Shown in pieces: positions 8,098 through 16,213 of a DNA stretch of 64,000 nucleotides. The DNA lies in assembly GCF_039645565.1 (NCBI RefSeq), contig NZ_CP147914.1, positions 741,573 through 805,572 on the forward strand, in the 5' to 3' direction. Every line of letters starts with the position of its first letter. Within the stretch, counting starts at the first letter, position 1. Made by a program: the position numbers and the translations under genes. This stretch comes from Sulfurimonas sp. HSL1-2. Lineage in GTDB: Bacteria; Campylobacterota; Campylobacteria; Campylobacterales; Sulfurimonadaceae. Below the pieces are notes generated by a model that did no database searches, was not told the origin of the DNA, and was given only the letters and a program-made list of their open reading frames with translations.

Positions 8098-9867
8098 TTA
8101 CGAACATCCCCCGCCTTTTGCAGGACAGCCGCAGTCGTAGTCGAGCAGTTTGACGTTGCCTGCATTGCTGACATCGACCGTTTTCTTGCGGCGGATGTAG
8201 TCGCGGACGACGTCGTAGACCGGGCGGGTCTTCCCTGTTTGGAGGTTGGAACCCGCATTCTGCAGGTTGCCGCCCCAGGAAGAGACCACGTAGGTCTTCT
8301 TCGGGTCGAGCGGCTTGCCGCCGACGCGCAGGTTGCTGATACGCTTGCCGCGCGGGTTGCCGACGGTGATCTCGTAGGTCATCCCGCCCAGGCGGCTCAT
8401 GTCGCCGCCCTGCTGATAGAGCGGGTTGGCGTTGAAGACGTTGTCGGCGATATCCTCGAGCAGGGCGGCGATACGCTCGCCTCCCAGTTCGAAGGTATAG
8501 ACGTTGGGGTAGGTGATGCCGCACATTTCGTAGACGTTGTCCATCAAAATGTCGTCGCCCGGCAGGACCGTCGTCCCCCAGCGGTAGCCCGGCGTGAAGG
8601 AGATGTCACACTTCATCTCGTCCATGATCGCGTCGTTGATGAGCTGGTCGAAGGTCGAGAAGAAGGTGTCGCGCTTGTAGAGCAGCCCCTTCGTTTTCCC
8701 GAGCACTTCGTTGAACTCCTTGTCAAACGGTGCATAGAGCTCCGCGACGAGCTTCTCGCCCGCCGGGTCCGCCGGAATGATGTTGGACGCGACCGGGATG
8801 AGCTTGTACTCGTACCCCTTGACCTTGTGGTCACGGATATCGATATCGAGGCGGCCGACGTATTTGCCGTGGCTGCCCGCAATGACGATAACCGTACCGT
8901 CAATGACAATCGGCTTCGGCGAGGGGTCATGCGTATGGCCGCTCAGGATGAAGTCGATGCCGTGGACCTTGCGGGCCACCTCCTGGTCGACGCTGAAACC
9001 GTCGTGCGACAGGACGACGACACAGTCGACCTTGTGCTCTTCACGCAGCTCGTCGACATACTCCTGAAGGGTGTCAAGCCGCAGTCCGAAGCTCCACCCC
9101 TCGGTGAACTCTTTGGGGTTCGCCGTCGAGGTGAACGGGAAGGACTGGCCGATAATGCCGATCTTTGCCCCGCCGCGCTCTTCGATGGTGTACGGTTCGA
9201 AGATAAGCTCTTCGTACTCCTCGGCAAAGGGATCGTCCCCGATGATGTTCTGGGAAACGAACTTCGCATCGAGCATCCCGATGAGCTCCTTGACACGCTC
9301 TTTGCCGTAGGTGAACTCCCAGTGGCCGACCATGACGTCGACGCCGAGGTAGTTCTGCGCCTTGACGATCGCTTCGCCCTCTGTTTTCAGCGCGACGCCG
9401 GTACCCTGCCAGGTGTCGCCGGAGTCCAGCAGCAGGACCCTGTCCTTGCCGCGGCGCTTCTCGACCTCGTCGATGAGGGTCTTCATGTGGGCGATACCGC
9501 CCATCTTTCCGAATTTTTTCGCCAGCGTTTCGAAATCCATGTGGGTATCGAAGTAGGCGTCAAGGGAACTCGGCTCCAGCCCGTAGTGCTTGGCGAAGGA
9601 TTCGCCGCACAGGAACCCGGGCGTTCCGACGAGGTTCGGCGCCGAGATCAGCGTCGAAGGCTCGCGCCAGTAGAGCGGCTTGATGTGCGCATGCAGGTCA
9701 CAGATGTGCAGCAGGGTCACATTGCCCGTCTCTTTGAAATCGTACAGATCGGCAAGCGTGATGTCCGCGGGGCTTTTCCCCCCGACGGTCGTCGCGTAGC
9801 TGTTGGAAACCGTCACCAGTCCCAGTGCTGCCGCGATCTGCAGAAAATCTCTTCTCGAAATATCCAT
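8098..9867 (-). CDS. soxB: Thiosulfohydrolase SoxB
   Basis: Hydrolyses the sulfate group from the thiosulfonate attached to the SoxY cysteine in the periplasmic Sox cycle. The 589-aa protein begins MDISRRDFLQ, a twin-arginine export signal. Metal-site motifs of the 5'-nucleotidase family are present: CDLHAH (Asp57, His59), LDSGDTWQGTG, LSHDGF and SGHTHDPS. The C-terminal nucleotidase-like domain covers roughly the last 200 residues. It follows soxA by 12 bases. The presence of SoxB with SoxXYZA defines a core Sox system. Confidence 0.97.
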   Translation of the reverse strand: MDISRRDFLQIAAALGLVTVSNSYATTVGGKSPADITLADLYDFKETGNVTLLHICDLHAHIKPLYWREPSTLISAPNLVGTPGFLCGESFAKHYGLEPSSLDAYFDTHMDFETLAKKFGKMGGIAHMKTLIDEVEKRRGKDRVLLLDSGDTWQGTGVALKTEGEAIVKAQNYLGVDVMVGHWEFTYGKERVKELIGMLDAKFVSQNIIGDDPFAEEYEELIFEPYTIEERGGAKIGIIGQSFPFTSTANPKEFTEGWSFGLRLDTLQEYVDELREEHKVDCVVVLSHDGFSVDQEVARKVHGIDFILSGHTHDPSPKPIVIDGTVIVIAGSHGKYVGRLDIDIRDHKVKGYEYKLIPVASNIIPADPAGEKLVAELYAPFDKEFNEVLGKTKGLLYKRDTFFSTFDQLINDAIMDEMKCDISFTPGYRWGTTVLPGDDILMDNVYEMCGITYPNVYTFELGGERIAALLEDIADNVFNANPLYQQGGDMSRLGGMTYEITVGNPRGKRISNLRVGGKPLDPKKTYVVSSWGGNLQNAGSNLQTGKTRPVYDVVRDYIRRKKTVDVSNAGNVKLLDYDCGCPAKGGGCS

Positions 9868-9879
9868 AACTGCTTTCCT

Positions 9880-10650
9880 TTAGCGTTTCAGACCGGGGAT
9901 GGCGATCGTTTTGTTCTTCGCCTTGGCCAGATTGGTCACGTAGACCTCCAGCCCCACCATCTCGTCCGAACCGATCGGCAGCACCGCCAGAAGGGCGTTT
10001 TCCATACACCCCTGGAAGCGGCGCTGAAGCGTCCGCAGCTGTGACTTGGTCATCCGGTAGGCCGGCCAGGTCGCGCCGGCGGCGTTTTCACCGAGATCCG
10101 GCAGGGGCTGTGTGCGCAGGACGGAGCCGATGATGTCGGCCGAGTGGCAGCTGTTGCACGAAAGCCCGCGCCCGCCGCGTGCGGTCATAAAGACCTCCTC
10201 GCCGAGTTTGTAGGCTGCGCGCATCTGCGGGTTGGCGTTGACGTCGACACGCACCGGTTCTTCGTTTGCCAGCGATTTGGCGTAGGCCAGCATCGCGAAC
10301 ATCTCTTTACTGCTGAGCTTGAACGGTTTGTGGCCGTTCTTGGCCATCAGCGCCTGCATCACCTGGTCGACGCCGAGGACGGCGTCGAACGGCTTGATGT
10401 AGCGCGGGAAGCCCGAGATGTATTCGGGGAGTTTCGCTTCGGAGACGCCCATGAACTTTGCCAGGCCGGCGTCGCCGCCGCAGTACTCTTCGACGAGTTC
10501 GCCGCCCCATTGGACGTCCATCTCCGCGGGGTTGTTCTCCAGCAGTTCGGCATAGAGCGCGCGGTCGGCGTCGCTCATGGCGAACTGCTCACCGCCGATG
10601 GCCAGCGTGCCGAGAAGCAGGGTGGCTGCAATGATTGATGTAGCTTTCAT
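9880..10650 (-). CDS. soxA: SoxA, c-type cytochrome subunit of SoxAX
   Basis: With SoxX it couples thiosulfate oxidatively to the SoxY cysteine. The 256-aa protein has a signal peptide and one heme motif, CNSCH (Cys165, Cys168, His169); the cysteine that acts as axial ligand and sulfur carrier is Cys215 in RRFQGCMENAL. Only one CxxCH is visible, so this is a mono-heme SoxA. It begins three bases after the soxZ stop. Confidence 0.96.
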   Translation of the reverse strand: MKATSIIAATLLLGTLAIGGEQFAMSDADRALYAELLENNPAEMDVQWGGELVEEYCGGDAGLAKFMGVSEAKLPEYISGFPRYIKPFDAVLGVDQVMQALMAKNGHKPFKLSSKEMFAMLAYAKSLANEEPVRVDVNANPQMRAAYKLGEEVFMTARGGRGLSCNSCHSADIIGSVLRTQPLPDLGENAAGATWPAYRMTKSQLRTLQRRFQGCMENALLAVLPIGSDEMVGLEVYVTNLAKAKNKTIAIPGLKR

Positions 10651-10653
10651 GGC

Positions 10654-10989
10654 TCAGCCTTTCGGTTTGAGTTTTTTCGACTGCTCTTGGACTTCGCCGG
10701 TGTTGGTCTTGTAGACGACTTTCAGTGTCCCTGCGGCGGGTACTTTGAAGTTGATCGTGAAGACCGGGTTCGTCGAAACGGATTCCCAGACCTGCATCGT
10801 CGTGAAGGGGGTGTCGTTGTAGAAGAACTTCACCTCCGTGATGTAATCGGCGGGGACGATCTTGCCGCTCTTCTTGTCTTTGCGCATCCCGGTTTCCATC
10901 GGGTGCATGACCATGAAGTTGACCTTGACGATGTCGCCGCTCTTAAACTTTTTCGGTTTGATCTTGATCAGTGATTTTCTTTCTGCCAT
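10654..10989 (-). CDS. soxZ: SoxZ, partner of the SoxY carrier
   Basis: The 111-aa immunoglobulin-like subunit that binds SoxY and presents its swinging arm to the other Sox enzymes. It shows the family pattern KFKSGDIVKVNFMVMHPMETG near residues 15-35 and the later EVKFFYNDTPFTTMQVW. It has no signal peptide, which is normal because SoxZ is exported together with SoxY through the Tat route. Confidence 0.96.
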   Translation of the reverse strand: MAERKSLIKIKPKKFKSGDIVKVNFMVMHPMETGMRKDKKSGKIVPADYITEVKFFYNDTPFTTMQVWESVSTNPVFTINFKVPAAGTLKVVYKTNTGEVQEQSKKLKPKG

Positions 10990-11030
10990 TGTCTATCCTT
11001 TTATGTTGTTGCTCGGGTATTGCGCGGCGA

Positions 11031-11507
11031 TCAGCCGCATCCGCCGATCGTGACTTTGACGCTCTGCTTTGCGCTGAGGAATTCGCCGGTGCTGGTTTCG
11101 GCGACAACAAGGACGTCCTGGGAGCTGCCGAGTTTGATCCGTGTCGCGAACATCGCCGCGCCGTTGGCCGGTGTCAGCATGATGTCGGCACAGCGGACGT
11201 TGCTGTTTTTCGTCGCGAAGACGTGGATTGCCTTGACGTAGTCGTCGTTGGTCATCGGGGAGTCTACCTCGATAGTAACGGGTACGACGGCGCCGTTTTC
11301 CGCGATTTCAGGGGCTTTGAGGTGCACTTTCTTCGAAGGTGTCACGGCCTTGCCGCCGGTGATGGCCTTGAGGGCTGTATCGATATCCATCGTGTTGGGC
11401 CCTTTGGGCGCTTCCGCCGCGAGCAGGCTCTGCGGGGTGAGGGTTGCGGTTGCTGCCGTGGCCGCTGCGGCCAGTCCGATACGTTGTAAGAAGCTTCTTC
11501 TTTGCAT
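11031..11507 (-). CDS. soxY: SoxY, covalent sulfur carrier
   Basis: A 158-aa protein that carries the sulfur substrate on a C-terminal cysteine. The tail reads KVTIGGCG, giving the required cysteine one residue from the end; the usual GGCGG is shortened by one glycine. The start MQRRSFLQRIG is a twin-arginine signal. It lies 11 bases downstream of soxX and 41 bases upstream of soxZ. Confidence 0.96.
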   Translation of the reverse strand: MQRRSFLQRIGLAAAATAATATLTPQSLLAAEAPKGPNTMDIDTALKAITGGKAVTPSKKVHLKAPEIAENGAVVPVTIEVDSPMTNDDYVKAIHVFATKNSNVRCADIMLTPANGAAMFATRIKLGSSQDVLVVAETSTGEFLSAKQSVKVTIGGCG

Positions 11508-11518
11508 AGGGTTCTCCT

Positions 11519-12049
11519 TTAGTGTTTGATGGAAACGATATACGAGGTGATATCGCAGATTTCACGTTCGGTAAAGAGACCGGTCGTGAGGTTGATCGTC
11601 ATATGGGTGTTCGGATTGTCGACGCGCGCATCGGCAATCTTCTGGTAGACGAACGGATTGTCGCGGGTACCCGTTTCAATGAAAAACGCGTGATAGTTTG
11701 TCAGGTCCGGCCCGATATTCCCGGCGCCTTTGGCCCCTTCGATATTGTGGCAGGCGACACAGTTGCCGTACTGCTTCGGCGAGCCGTCCGCATTCTTTTT
11801 CGTCAGGCCCGCGGGCAGGTCGCCTTTGGCTTTTTCTCCATTGAGGTTATGGAAAATATAGGCGCCCCGTGCGATCGCGTCCTTGTCGTCCGTGATACAT
11901 CCTGCCGGCATCGTGTAGGCCTTGGCCGGCCCGAACAGATCCTTCTGGATGATCGACGCCGCTTCGGGGCGTTCGATGGCATCGGACAGGTTGGACGCGA
12001 ACGCCACACCCAGACCGATGGTTGTACTGAGTAGCAGCCATCTCTTCAT
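11519..12049 (-). CDS. soxX: SoxX, c-type cytochrome subunit of SoxAX
   Basis: First gene of the soxXYZAB transcript. The 176-aa protein has a signal peptide and one heme site, CVACH (Cys97, Cys100, His101), followed by the mono-heme cytochrome pattern KGAGNIGPDLTNY; a methionine in NTHMTINL is a good axial ligand candidate. Together with SoxA it forms the heme enzyme that starts the cycle. Its promoter carries a tandem GTAAAAA repeat shared with the distal DsrE-like gene. Confidence 0.95.
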   Translation of the reverse strand: MKRWLLLSTTIGLGVAFASNLSDAIERPEAASIIQKDLFGPAKAYTMPAGCITDDKDAIARGAYIFHNLNGEKAKGDLPAGLTKKNADGSPKQYGNCVACHNIEGAKGAGNIGPDLTNYHAFFIETGTRDNPFVYQKIADARVDNPNTHMTINLTTGLFTEREICDITSYIVSIKH

Positions 12050-12076
12050 CGTGTTTCTCCTTGCTTGGTTTCGAAA

Positions 12077-12110
12077 ATTGTAACGGTGGAATGTAAAAAC
12101 AATGTAAAAA
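12077..12110 (-). promoter_or_regulatory. Tandem-repeat promoter of soxXYZAB
   Basis: The plus strand reads GGAA-t-GTAAAAAC-a-ATGTAAAAA at 12088-12110, two GTAAAAA units 11 bases apart. On the minus strand a TACAAT -10 box (12082-12077) follows after five bases and the soxX ATG comes 27 bases later. The block is identical at 21 of 23 positions to the one at 3570-3592, with the same spacing to its -10. Occupation by the adjacent OmpR-type regulator is inferred from layout and proximity. Confidence 0.7.
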
Positions 12111-12156
12111 AATATAAAGATTTTTGATGCGGGGAGAAAAAAGTTTTATTACCTGT

Positions 12157-13332
12157 TTAAATAGCAGGTTTTTGGCAGAGTTCCGGCGGGAAAACGTAGG
12201 TGAATGTGCTTCCCTGTTGCGGTGCGGAGGTGACTTCGAGAGCGATGCCGGCCTCCTCCATGATCGCCTTGACGATGTTGAGCCCGATGCCGAAACCGCC
12301 CTTTCCGGTCTCTTCGCGGTAGTAGCGCTCAAAGATCTTCTCGGTGTTCTCGATCCCGAGACCGTAATCCTTGAAGGTGAGTTCGCAGCGGTGGTCGTAC
12401 TGTTTAAGCGCCACCTCGACGATGCTGTTCTCGTGGGAGTACTTGATGGCGTTGGAGATGTTGTTGTCGATGATGCGCTGCAGCTGGGTCTGGTTGAAGT
12501 GCAGGATCACCCCTTCATCGATTTCCGAGGCGATGGTGATCCCTTTCATGGCGGCGACTTCGTTGAAGTAGAGGATCCGCTCGCGCACGAAGGCACTGAC
12601 ATCGATGTCGTCGTACTCGAAAACGATCTGGCGGTTCTTGATGAGGTACTCCATATCGTTATAGATGTTCGAGAGGGTCTTGGAGGCCGCTTTGATGCGC
12701 TGCAGGTATTTGCTCTGCGGGTTTTTGCGGTTGTAGAGGTCGATGTTGATGTTGATGATCGAGAGCGGGGTGTTGATCTCGTGGACGGTGTCTTTGATGA
12801 AGTTGTCCAGCTTCTGATTGACGCGTTTGAACGGCAGGGCGAAACGCTGCAGGAAGAGCAGCGAAAGGAAAAAGACAAGGACGACGATGGCGATCAGGAT
12901 CACGGCGACGCGCTCGTAGACGGGCGCGTAATTGAGGTGGTTGGCGACGATGAGATACTCCGCACCGAAATAGCGTTCGCGGGGGAGGGGGATGATAAGG
13001 TAGGCGCTGCGGCTTTCGTCGATGTGGTAGCCTGCGGCGAAGTGCTCCATCGGGAAATCGATCAGGGTGAAGACCGGTTTGAAGTGCAGGTCGTAAAGCC
13101 CCGAGACGATCCGTTTGAAGCGGGGGTACTCGAAGTAGTTGTCGCGGTTTTCGTCATACTCCTCCATGGCGCTGATGATGCGCGAGGCGTGCTGTTTGAG
13201 CATCAGTTCGTTCTGGATCCCGTGGATCTGCTTCATATAGACCGTGTAGACGTAGAGCGGGGCGAGCAGGATCACCGTGATCAGTCCCGTGTAGAGCGCG
13301 GCGTTTTTGAGGGCGTACTGGCTATCTTTCAA
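12157..13332 (-). CDS. Sensor histidine kinase
   Basis: A 391-aa membrane kinase. One transmembrane segment lies near residues 12-34, a periplasmic part runs to about 140, and a second segment spans about 142-163. The phospho-acceptor is His184 in TVHEINTPLS; the N box (DNNISNAIKYS) and the glycine-rich GKGGFGIGLN complete the ATPase domain. No HAMP or PAS domain is apparent. It overlaps the response regulator gene by 11 bases and sits immediately upstream of soxX on the same strand, so sox control is its likely job. Confidence 0.93.
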   Translation of the reverse strand: MKDSQYALKNAALYTGLITVILLAPLYVYTVYMKQIHGIQNELMLKQHASRIISAMEEYDENRDNYFEYPRFKRIVSGLYDLHFKPVFTLIDFPMEHFAAGYHIDESRSAYLIIPLPRERYFGAEYLIVANHLNYAPVYERVAVILIAIVVLVFFLSLLFLQRFALPFKRVNQKLDNFIKDTVHEINTPLSIININIDLYNRKNPQSKYLQRIKAASKTLSNIYNDMEYLIKNRQIVFEYDDIDVSAFVRERILYFNEVAAMKGITIASEIDEGVILHFNQTQLQRIIDNNISNAIKYSHENSIVEVALKQYDHRCELTFKDYGLGIENTEKIFERYYREETGKGGFGIGLNIVKAIMEEAGIALEVTSAPQQGSTFTYVFPPELCQKPAI

Positions 13333-13975
13333 TGATATATCCTACCCCGCGGCGGTTCTTGATAATGTCGGCGGGCAGTTTTTTGCGCAGGTTGTTGATC
13401 TGGACGCGGATGTTGGCCGGGTCGACGTATTCGCCCCACACCTCGTCCTGGAACATCGCCATGGAAACGGCCTGGTTCGTGTGCCGCAGCAGGACCTCCA
13501 GGATATCATTCTCCGTCTTGCTCAGCGTGATCGGCTCTTCTTTGTAGCTCAGCTGCATCCGTTTCGTATCGTAGTGCAGATCGGGGGCGAGTTCGATCGC
13601 TTCGCTGTGCTTGTAGTAGTAGCTGCGCAGCGCATGCTCGATGCGCAGCTGCAGCTCGGTGAGGTCGAAGGGTTTGCGGATGTAGTCGCAGCAGCCGCGC
13701 TTGTACCCCTCTTCGAGGTCCTTGGTCTGGGTGCGGGCGGTGATGAAGATGGCGGGGGTCTCGTTGCCCTCGGCGCGCAGGGTTTTGAGCAGTTCGAAGC
13801 CGCTGAGGCCGGGAACGTTGACGTCGAAGAGGAAGAGGTCGAAGTGGGCCGCGCAGGCGGCGTCGAAAGCGTCGTCGCCGTTGGCGTAGGTCTCGACGGT
13901 GAAGTCCAGATCTTCGAGAAACTCCTCGATGCTGACGCGCAGGGCGTATTCGTCTTCGAGCAACAGAATTTTCAT
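13322..13975 (-). CDS. OmpR-family response regulator
   Basis: A 217-aa two-domain regulator. The receiver domain has the acidic pair Glu7-Asp8, the phospho-acceptor Asp51 in FLFDVNVPG and the conserved lysine in IRKPFDL; the C-terminal winged helix (about 125-217) ends in NRRGVGYIIE, the usual OmpR-type wing. Such regulators bind tandem direct repeats about 11 bases apart, matching the blocks before soxX and at 3570-3592. It overlaps the sensor gene on one side and the kinase gene on the other. Confidence 0.94.
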   Translation of the reverse strand: MKILLLEDEYALRVSIEEFLEDLDFTVETYANGDDAFDAACAAHFDLFLFDVNVPGLSGFELLKTLRAEGNETPAIFITARTQTKDLEEGYKRGCCDYIRKPFDLTELQLRIEHALRSYYYKHSEAIELAPDLHYDTKRMQLSYKEEPITLSKTENDILEVLLRHTNQAVSMAMFQDEVWGEYVDPANIRVQINNLRKKLPADIIKNRRGVGYIIER

Positions 13976-15105
13976 CGTATCTCTCCTTCGATCTTGCGGG
14001 CGAGTTTGTAGTGGAGCATCAGCGCGATCAGCTCCTCTTTGGTGTAGGAAGAGAGCACGTCGCGCGCCTCCTCCATAAAGAGTTCCCGGTCCTCCTCGGG
14101 CACGGTGTCCTTGAGCGAGAGCAGGGCCTTGTCGTAGCCGCTGTGGTAGACCTTGTTGTCGTACTGCTCTTTCTTGACGATGTCGTAGAGGTTGTTGCGC
14201 GAAAAGGCAAGCAGGAAAGAGAGGTCCTCCCCGGTGCGGGCAAAGTGGTCGATGCTCTGCTTGGGCATGACGAAGACGAAGGCGCCGATGGTCTCGCCGT
14301 CGCCGTTGTGCATGGGCTCGAAGAAGATGTATTTGTTCTCCCGGAGCATGACGCGCTCTTTGCGCAGCTGTTTCATGTCCAGGCGCTGCAGGACCTTGAG
14401 GTTGACGTTGTTGTAGCGGCGGTTGCCGACAAGGTACCAGGCGACGGAGGGGTTGTTCTGCATCAGCACGGCGGTGTTGTAGTAACTGTCGTCGAGCAGT
14501 GCGTAGAGGTCGATGCCGAACTTGTGGAAGAAGTCGGTACTGGCGTCGAAGAATTTCAGCACCTCGACGAAACCGATGAGCTCGCCTTCTTCGTACATCG
14601 GCACCGTTGCTTTGATCCCCAGCCGCCGTCCGACTTCGATGGAGGCGCGCGGTTTTTTATGGAGGATGATCTCTTCGAGGTCACGGCGGTAGGTGTCGAG
14701 CGGCATGCCCGAAAAGAGGTTGTCCGCATCCCAGCTGCGGGCGAAGAGCCGCGAGTCCGCGGTGATGATCTGGGCCCGTACGAGCTCGGAGGTGTTCTGC
14801 TGGACGGTCTGGATCATCCGTTTGAGCAGGGCGAAACCGGTCTCGTCGTCATCCTCTTTGAGGGCGTTTCGCAGCGTGTCGTTCTCGGAGAGGATCAGCG
14901 CGAAGCGCAGGGCATCCTCCCTTTCGTTGCGCAGCTCGGTACGGAGCGAAAGGCTGAGCTGGTCGCTGACCTCGTCGACGACCTGCCAGGAGACCTCTTT
15001 GTTCAGGGAGTAGACGGTCCACGAGAGCAGGGCAAGCATGGCTGCAAAGGGGAAAATGAACCAGAACCGCTTCGGTGTGATGATCGTCAACTTCTTCTCC
15101 GTCAT
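13972..15105 (-). CDS. Membrane-anchored Cache-type sensor without output domain
   Basis: A 377-aa protein with one N-terminal membrane segment (about residues 13-30) and a long extracytoplasmic part that looks like a Cache-type ligand-binding domain: a long helix with charged residues (45-75), then VRAQIITADSRLFARSWDADNLFSGMP in pieces, and IGFVEVLKFFD. No kinase, cyclase, HAMP or chemotaxis signalling domain follows, so it cannot signal alone. Its stop overlaps the response regulator start by four bases, suggesting it works with the adjacent kinase as a separate sensory subunit. Confidence 0.78.
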   Translation of the reverse strand: MTEKKLTIITPKRFWFIFPFAAMLALLSWTVYSLNKEVSWQVVDEVSDQLSLSLRTELRNEREDALRFALILSENDTLRNALKEDDDETGFALLKRMIQTVQQNTSELVRAQIITADSRLFARSWDADNLFSGMPLDTYRRDLEEIILHKKPRASIEVGRRLGIKATVPMYEEGELIGFVEVLKFFDASTDFFHKFGIDLYALLDDSYYNTAVLMQNNPSVAWYLVGNRRYNNVNLKVLQRLDMKQLRKERVMLRENKYIFFEPMHNGDGETIGAFVFVMPKQSIDHFARTGEDLSFLLAFSRNNLYDIVKKEQYDNKVYHSGYDKALLSLKDTVPEEDRELFMEEARDVLSSYTKEELIALMLHYKLARKIEGEIR

Positions 15106-15343
15106 AAGGGAGTGATGATAGCCGGATAATATAAATTTTGTATAAAGATTTCAAATCTGTTGCGCAGTTTTTCAGGACACGGTTCGGACCTATTTCAAAT
15201 TGTTGATCTGAGAACACAAAAGCTGCATGCGGAATAAAATTTAAAAAACCGTCCGTAATCGTTAAAGTTGGTTTGAGTACAATGGCCGCAACGGATTCGG
15301 GCGCCGGGCGCGTACCGAAAATGACGAGACAAAGGATGGCGGG
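15106..15343. promoter_or_regulatory. Divergent promoter region
   Basis: A 238-base gap with no supportable gene. On the minus strand TATATT (15133-15128) is a plausible -10 for the Cache-sensor operon. On the plus strand TACAAT (15278-15283) precedes the secreted protein gene, whose ribosome site AAAGGATG lies close to its ATG. The GTAAAAA tandem repeat of the sox promoter is not present here, so I see no sign of simple autoregulation through that site. Confidence 0.45.
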
Positions 15344-16183
15344 ATGTTCAGAAGTATTCTGGTGACGGTGATGTTGCTCTCGGGCCTGCAGGCGCAGGCG
15401 GCACCGAGCGTGACGCTGAAGGTGAAACAGCAGGAACAGCAGCTCTACAAAACGGTGACGAAAACGGTGACGGTCAACGTGTTCGACATCAAGGGGTCGA
15501 AGGAGACGATGGATCAGATCGCGGCGGCGGGTGTGAAGCTGCCGATGGAAGTCAACCAGACGCAGGCCATGACGAAGATCCTGAAAACGGGCCGCACGGC
15601 AAAGAGTGGAAAACTCCCCTTCTCCGGAAGCCTGGAAACGGCGGCCAAGGCCAGCAGCAGCCGCGGTGCCCAGGATTCGCACAAAAAGTTTGAAGTGACC
15701 GGCACGCTGGAAGGCGCCAAACCCGTCATCGAAACTGTCAAGGGGGAGGGGATCACCCCGGAGCTTGAGGGGCGGGTGAAACAGGCCCTTGCCAATGCCA
15801 TGGCCACGCCCGTATACCCGGAAAAACCGCTCAAGGTCGGCGAACACTTTACGCAGCAGGTGCCGGTTACGCTGCCGATGCAGGGGGCGGCGCCGATCCA
15901 GATCGTGCTGACGACCGAATATACCCTGACAAAGATCAAGGGTTCCAACGCCTACTTTGATATCGTGCAGCAGTACGCCCCCGCGCCGGGTACGGACGGG
16001 GAAGCGGTCCGACTCAGCGGAGCAGGGAAAGGGAAGATGACCTATGACAGCAAACTGCTGCAGGTCCTGGCGCTGAAGACGGAATCTGTGATGGATATGA
16101 GCGTCAAAAGCGGCGACAAAGTGTCAATGATCAAGACGAAAACGTCCAGCGATATCACGACGACCGTCACGCCGGTCAAATAA
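15344..16183 (+). CDS. Predicted secreted protein, unknown family
   Basis: A 279-aa protein with a signal peptide (MFRSILVTVMLLSGLQAQA) and a lysine- and threonine-rich mature part that looks mostly beta-stranded. It has no cysteine and no motif I recognise. It is transcribed away from the Cache-sensor operon and converges on radA, with only 30 bases between the stops. Location in the periplasm or outside is inferred from the signal peptide alone. Confidence 0.75.
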   Translation: MFRSILVTVMLLSGLQAQAAPSVTLKVKQQEQQLYKTVTKTVTVNVFDIKGSKETMDQIAAAGVKLPMEVNQTQAMTKILKTGRTAKSGKLPFSGSLETAAKASSSRGAQDSHKKFEVTGTLEGAKPVIETVKGEGITPELEGRVKQALANAMATPVYPEKPLKVGEHFTQQVPVTLPMQGAAPIQIVLTTEYTLTKIKGSNAYFDIVQQYAPAPGTDGEAVRLSGAGKGKMTYDSKLLQVLALKTESVMDMSVKSGDKVSMIKTKTSSDITTTVTPVK

Positions 16184-16213
16184 TTTCTCTCTTTGAGCGG
16201 CCCGAGCGGCTGC

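Noticed and set aside
15106-15343. Third copy of the GTAAAAA tandem repeat before the Cache-sensor gene
   Set aside because: Only loosely similar AT-rich sequence (ATAAATTTTGTATAAAG); no pair of GTAAAAA units 11 bases apart.
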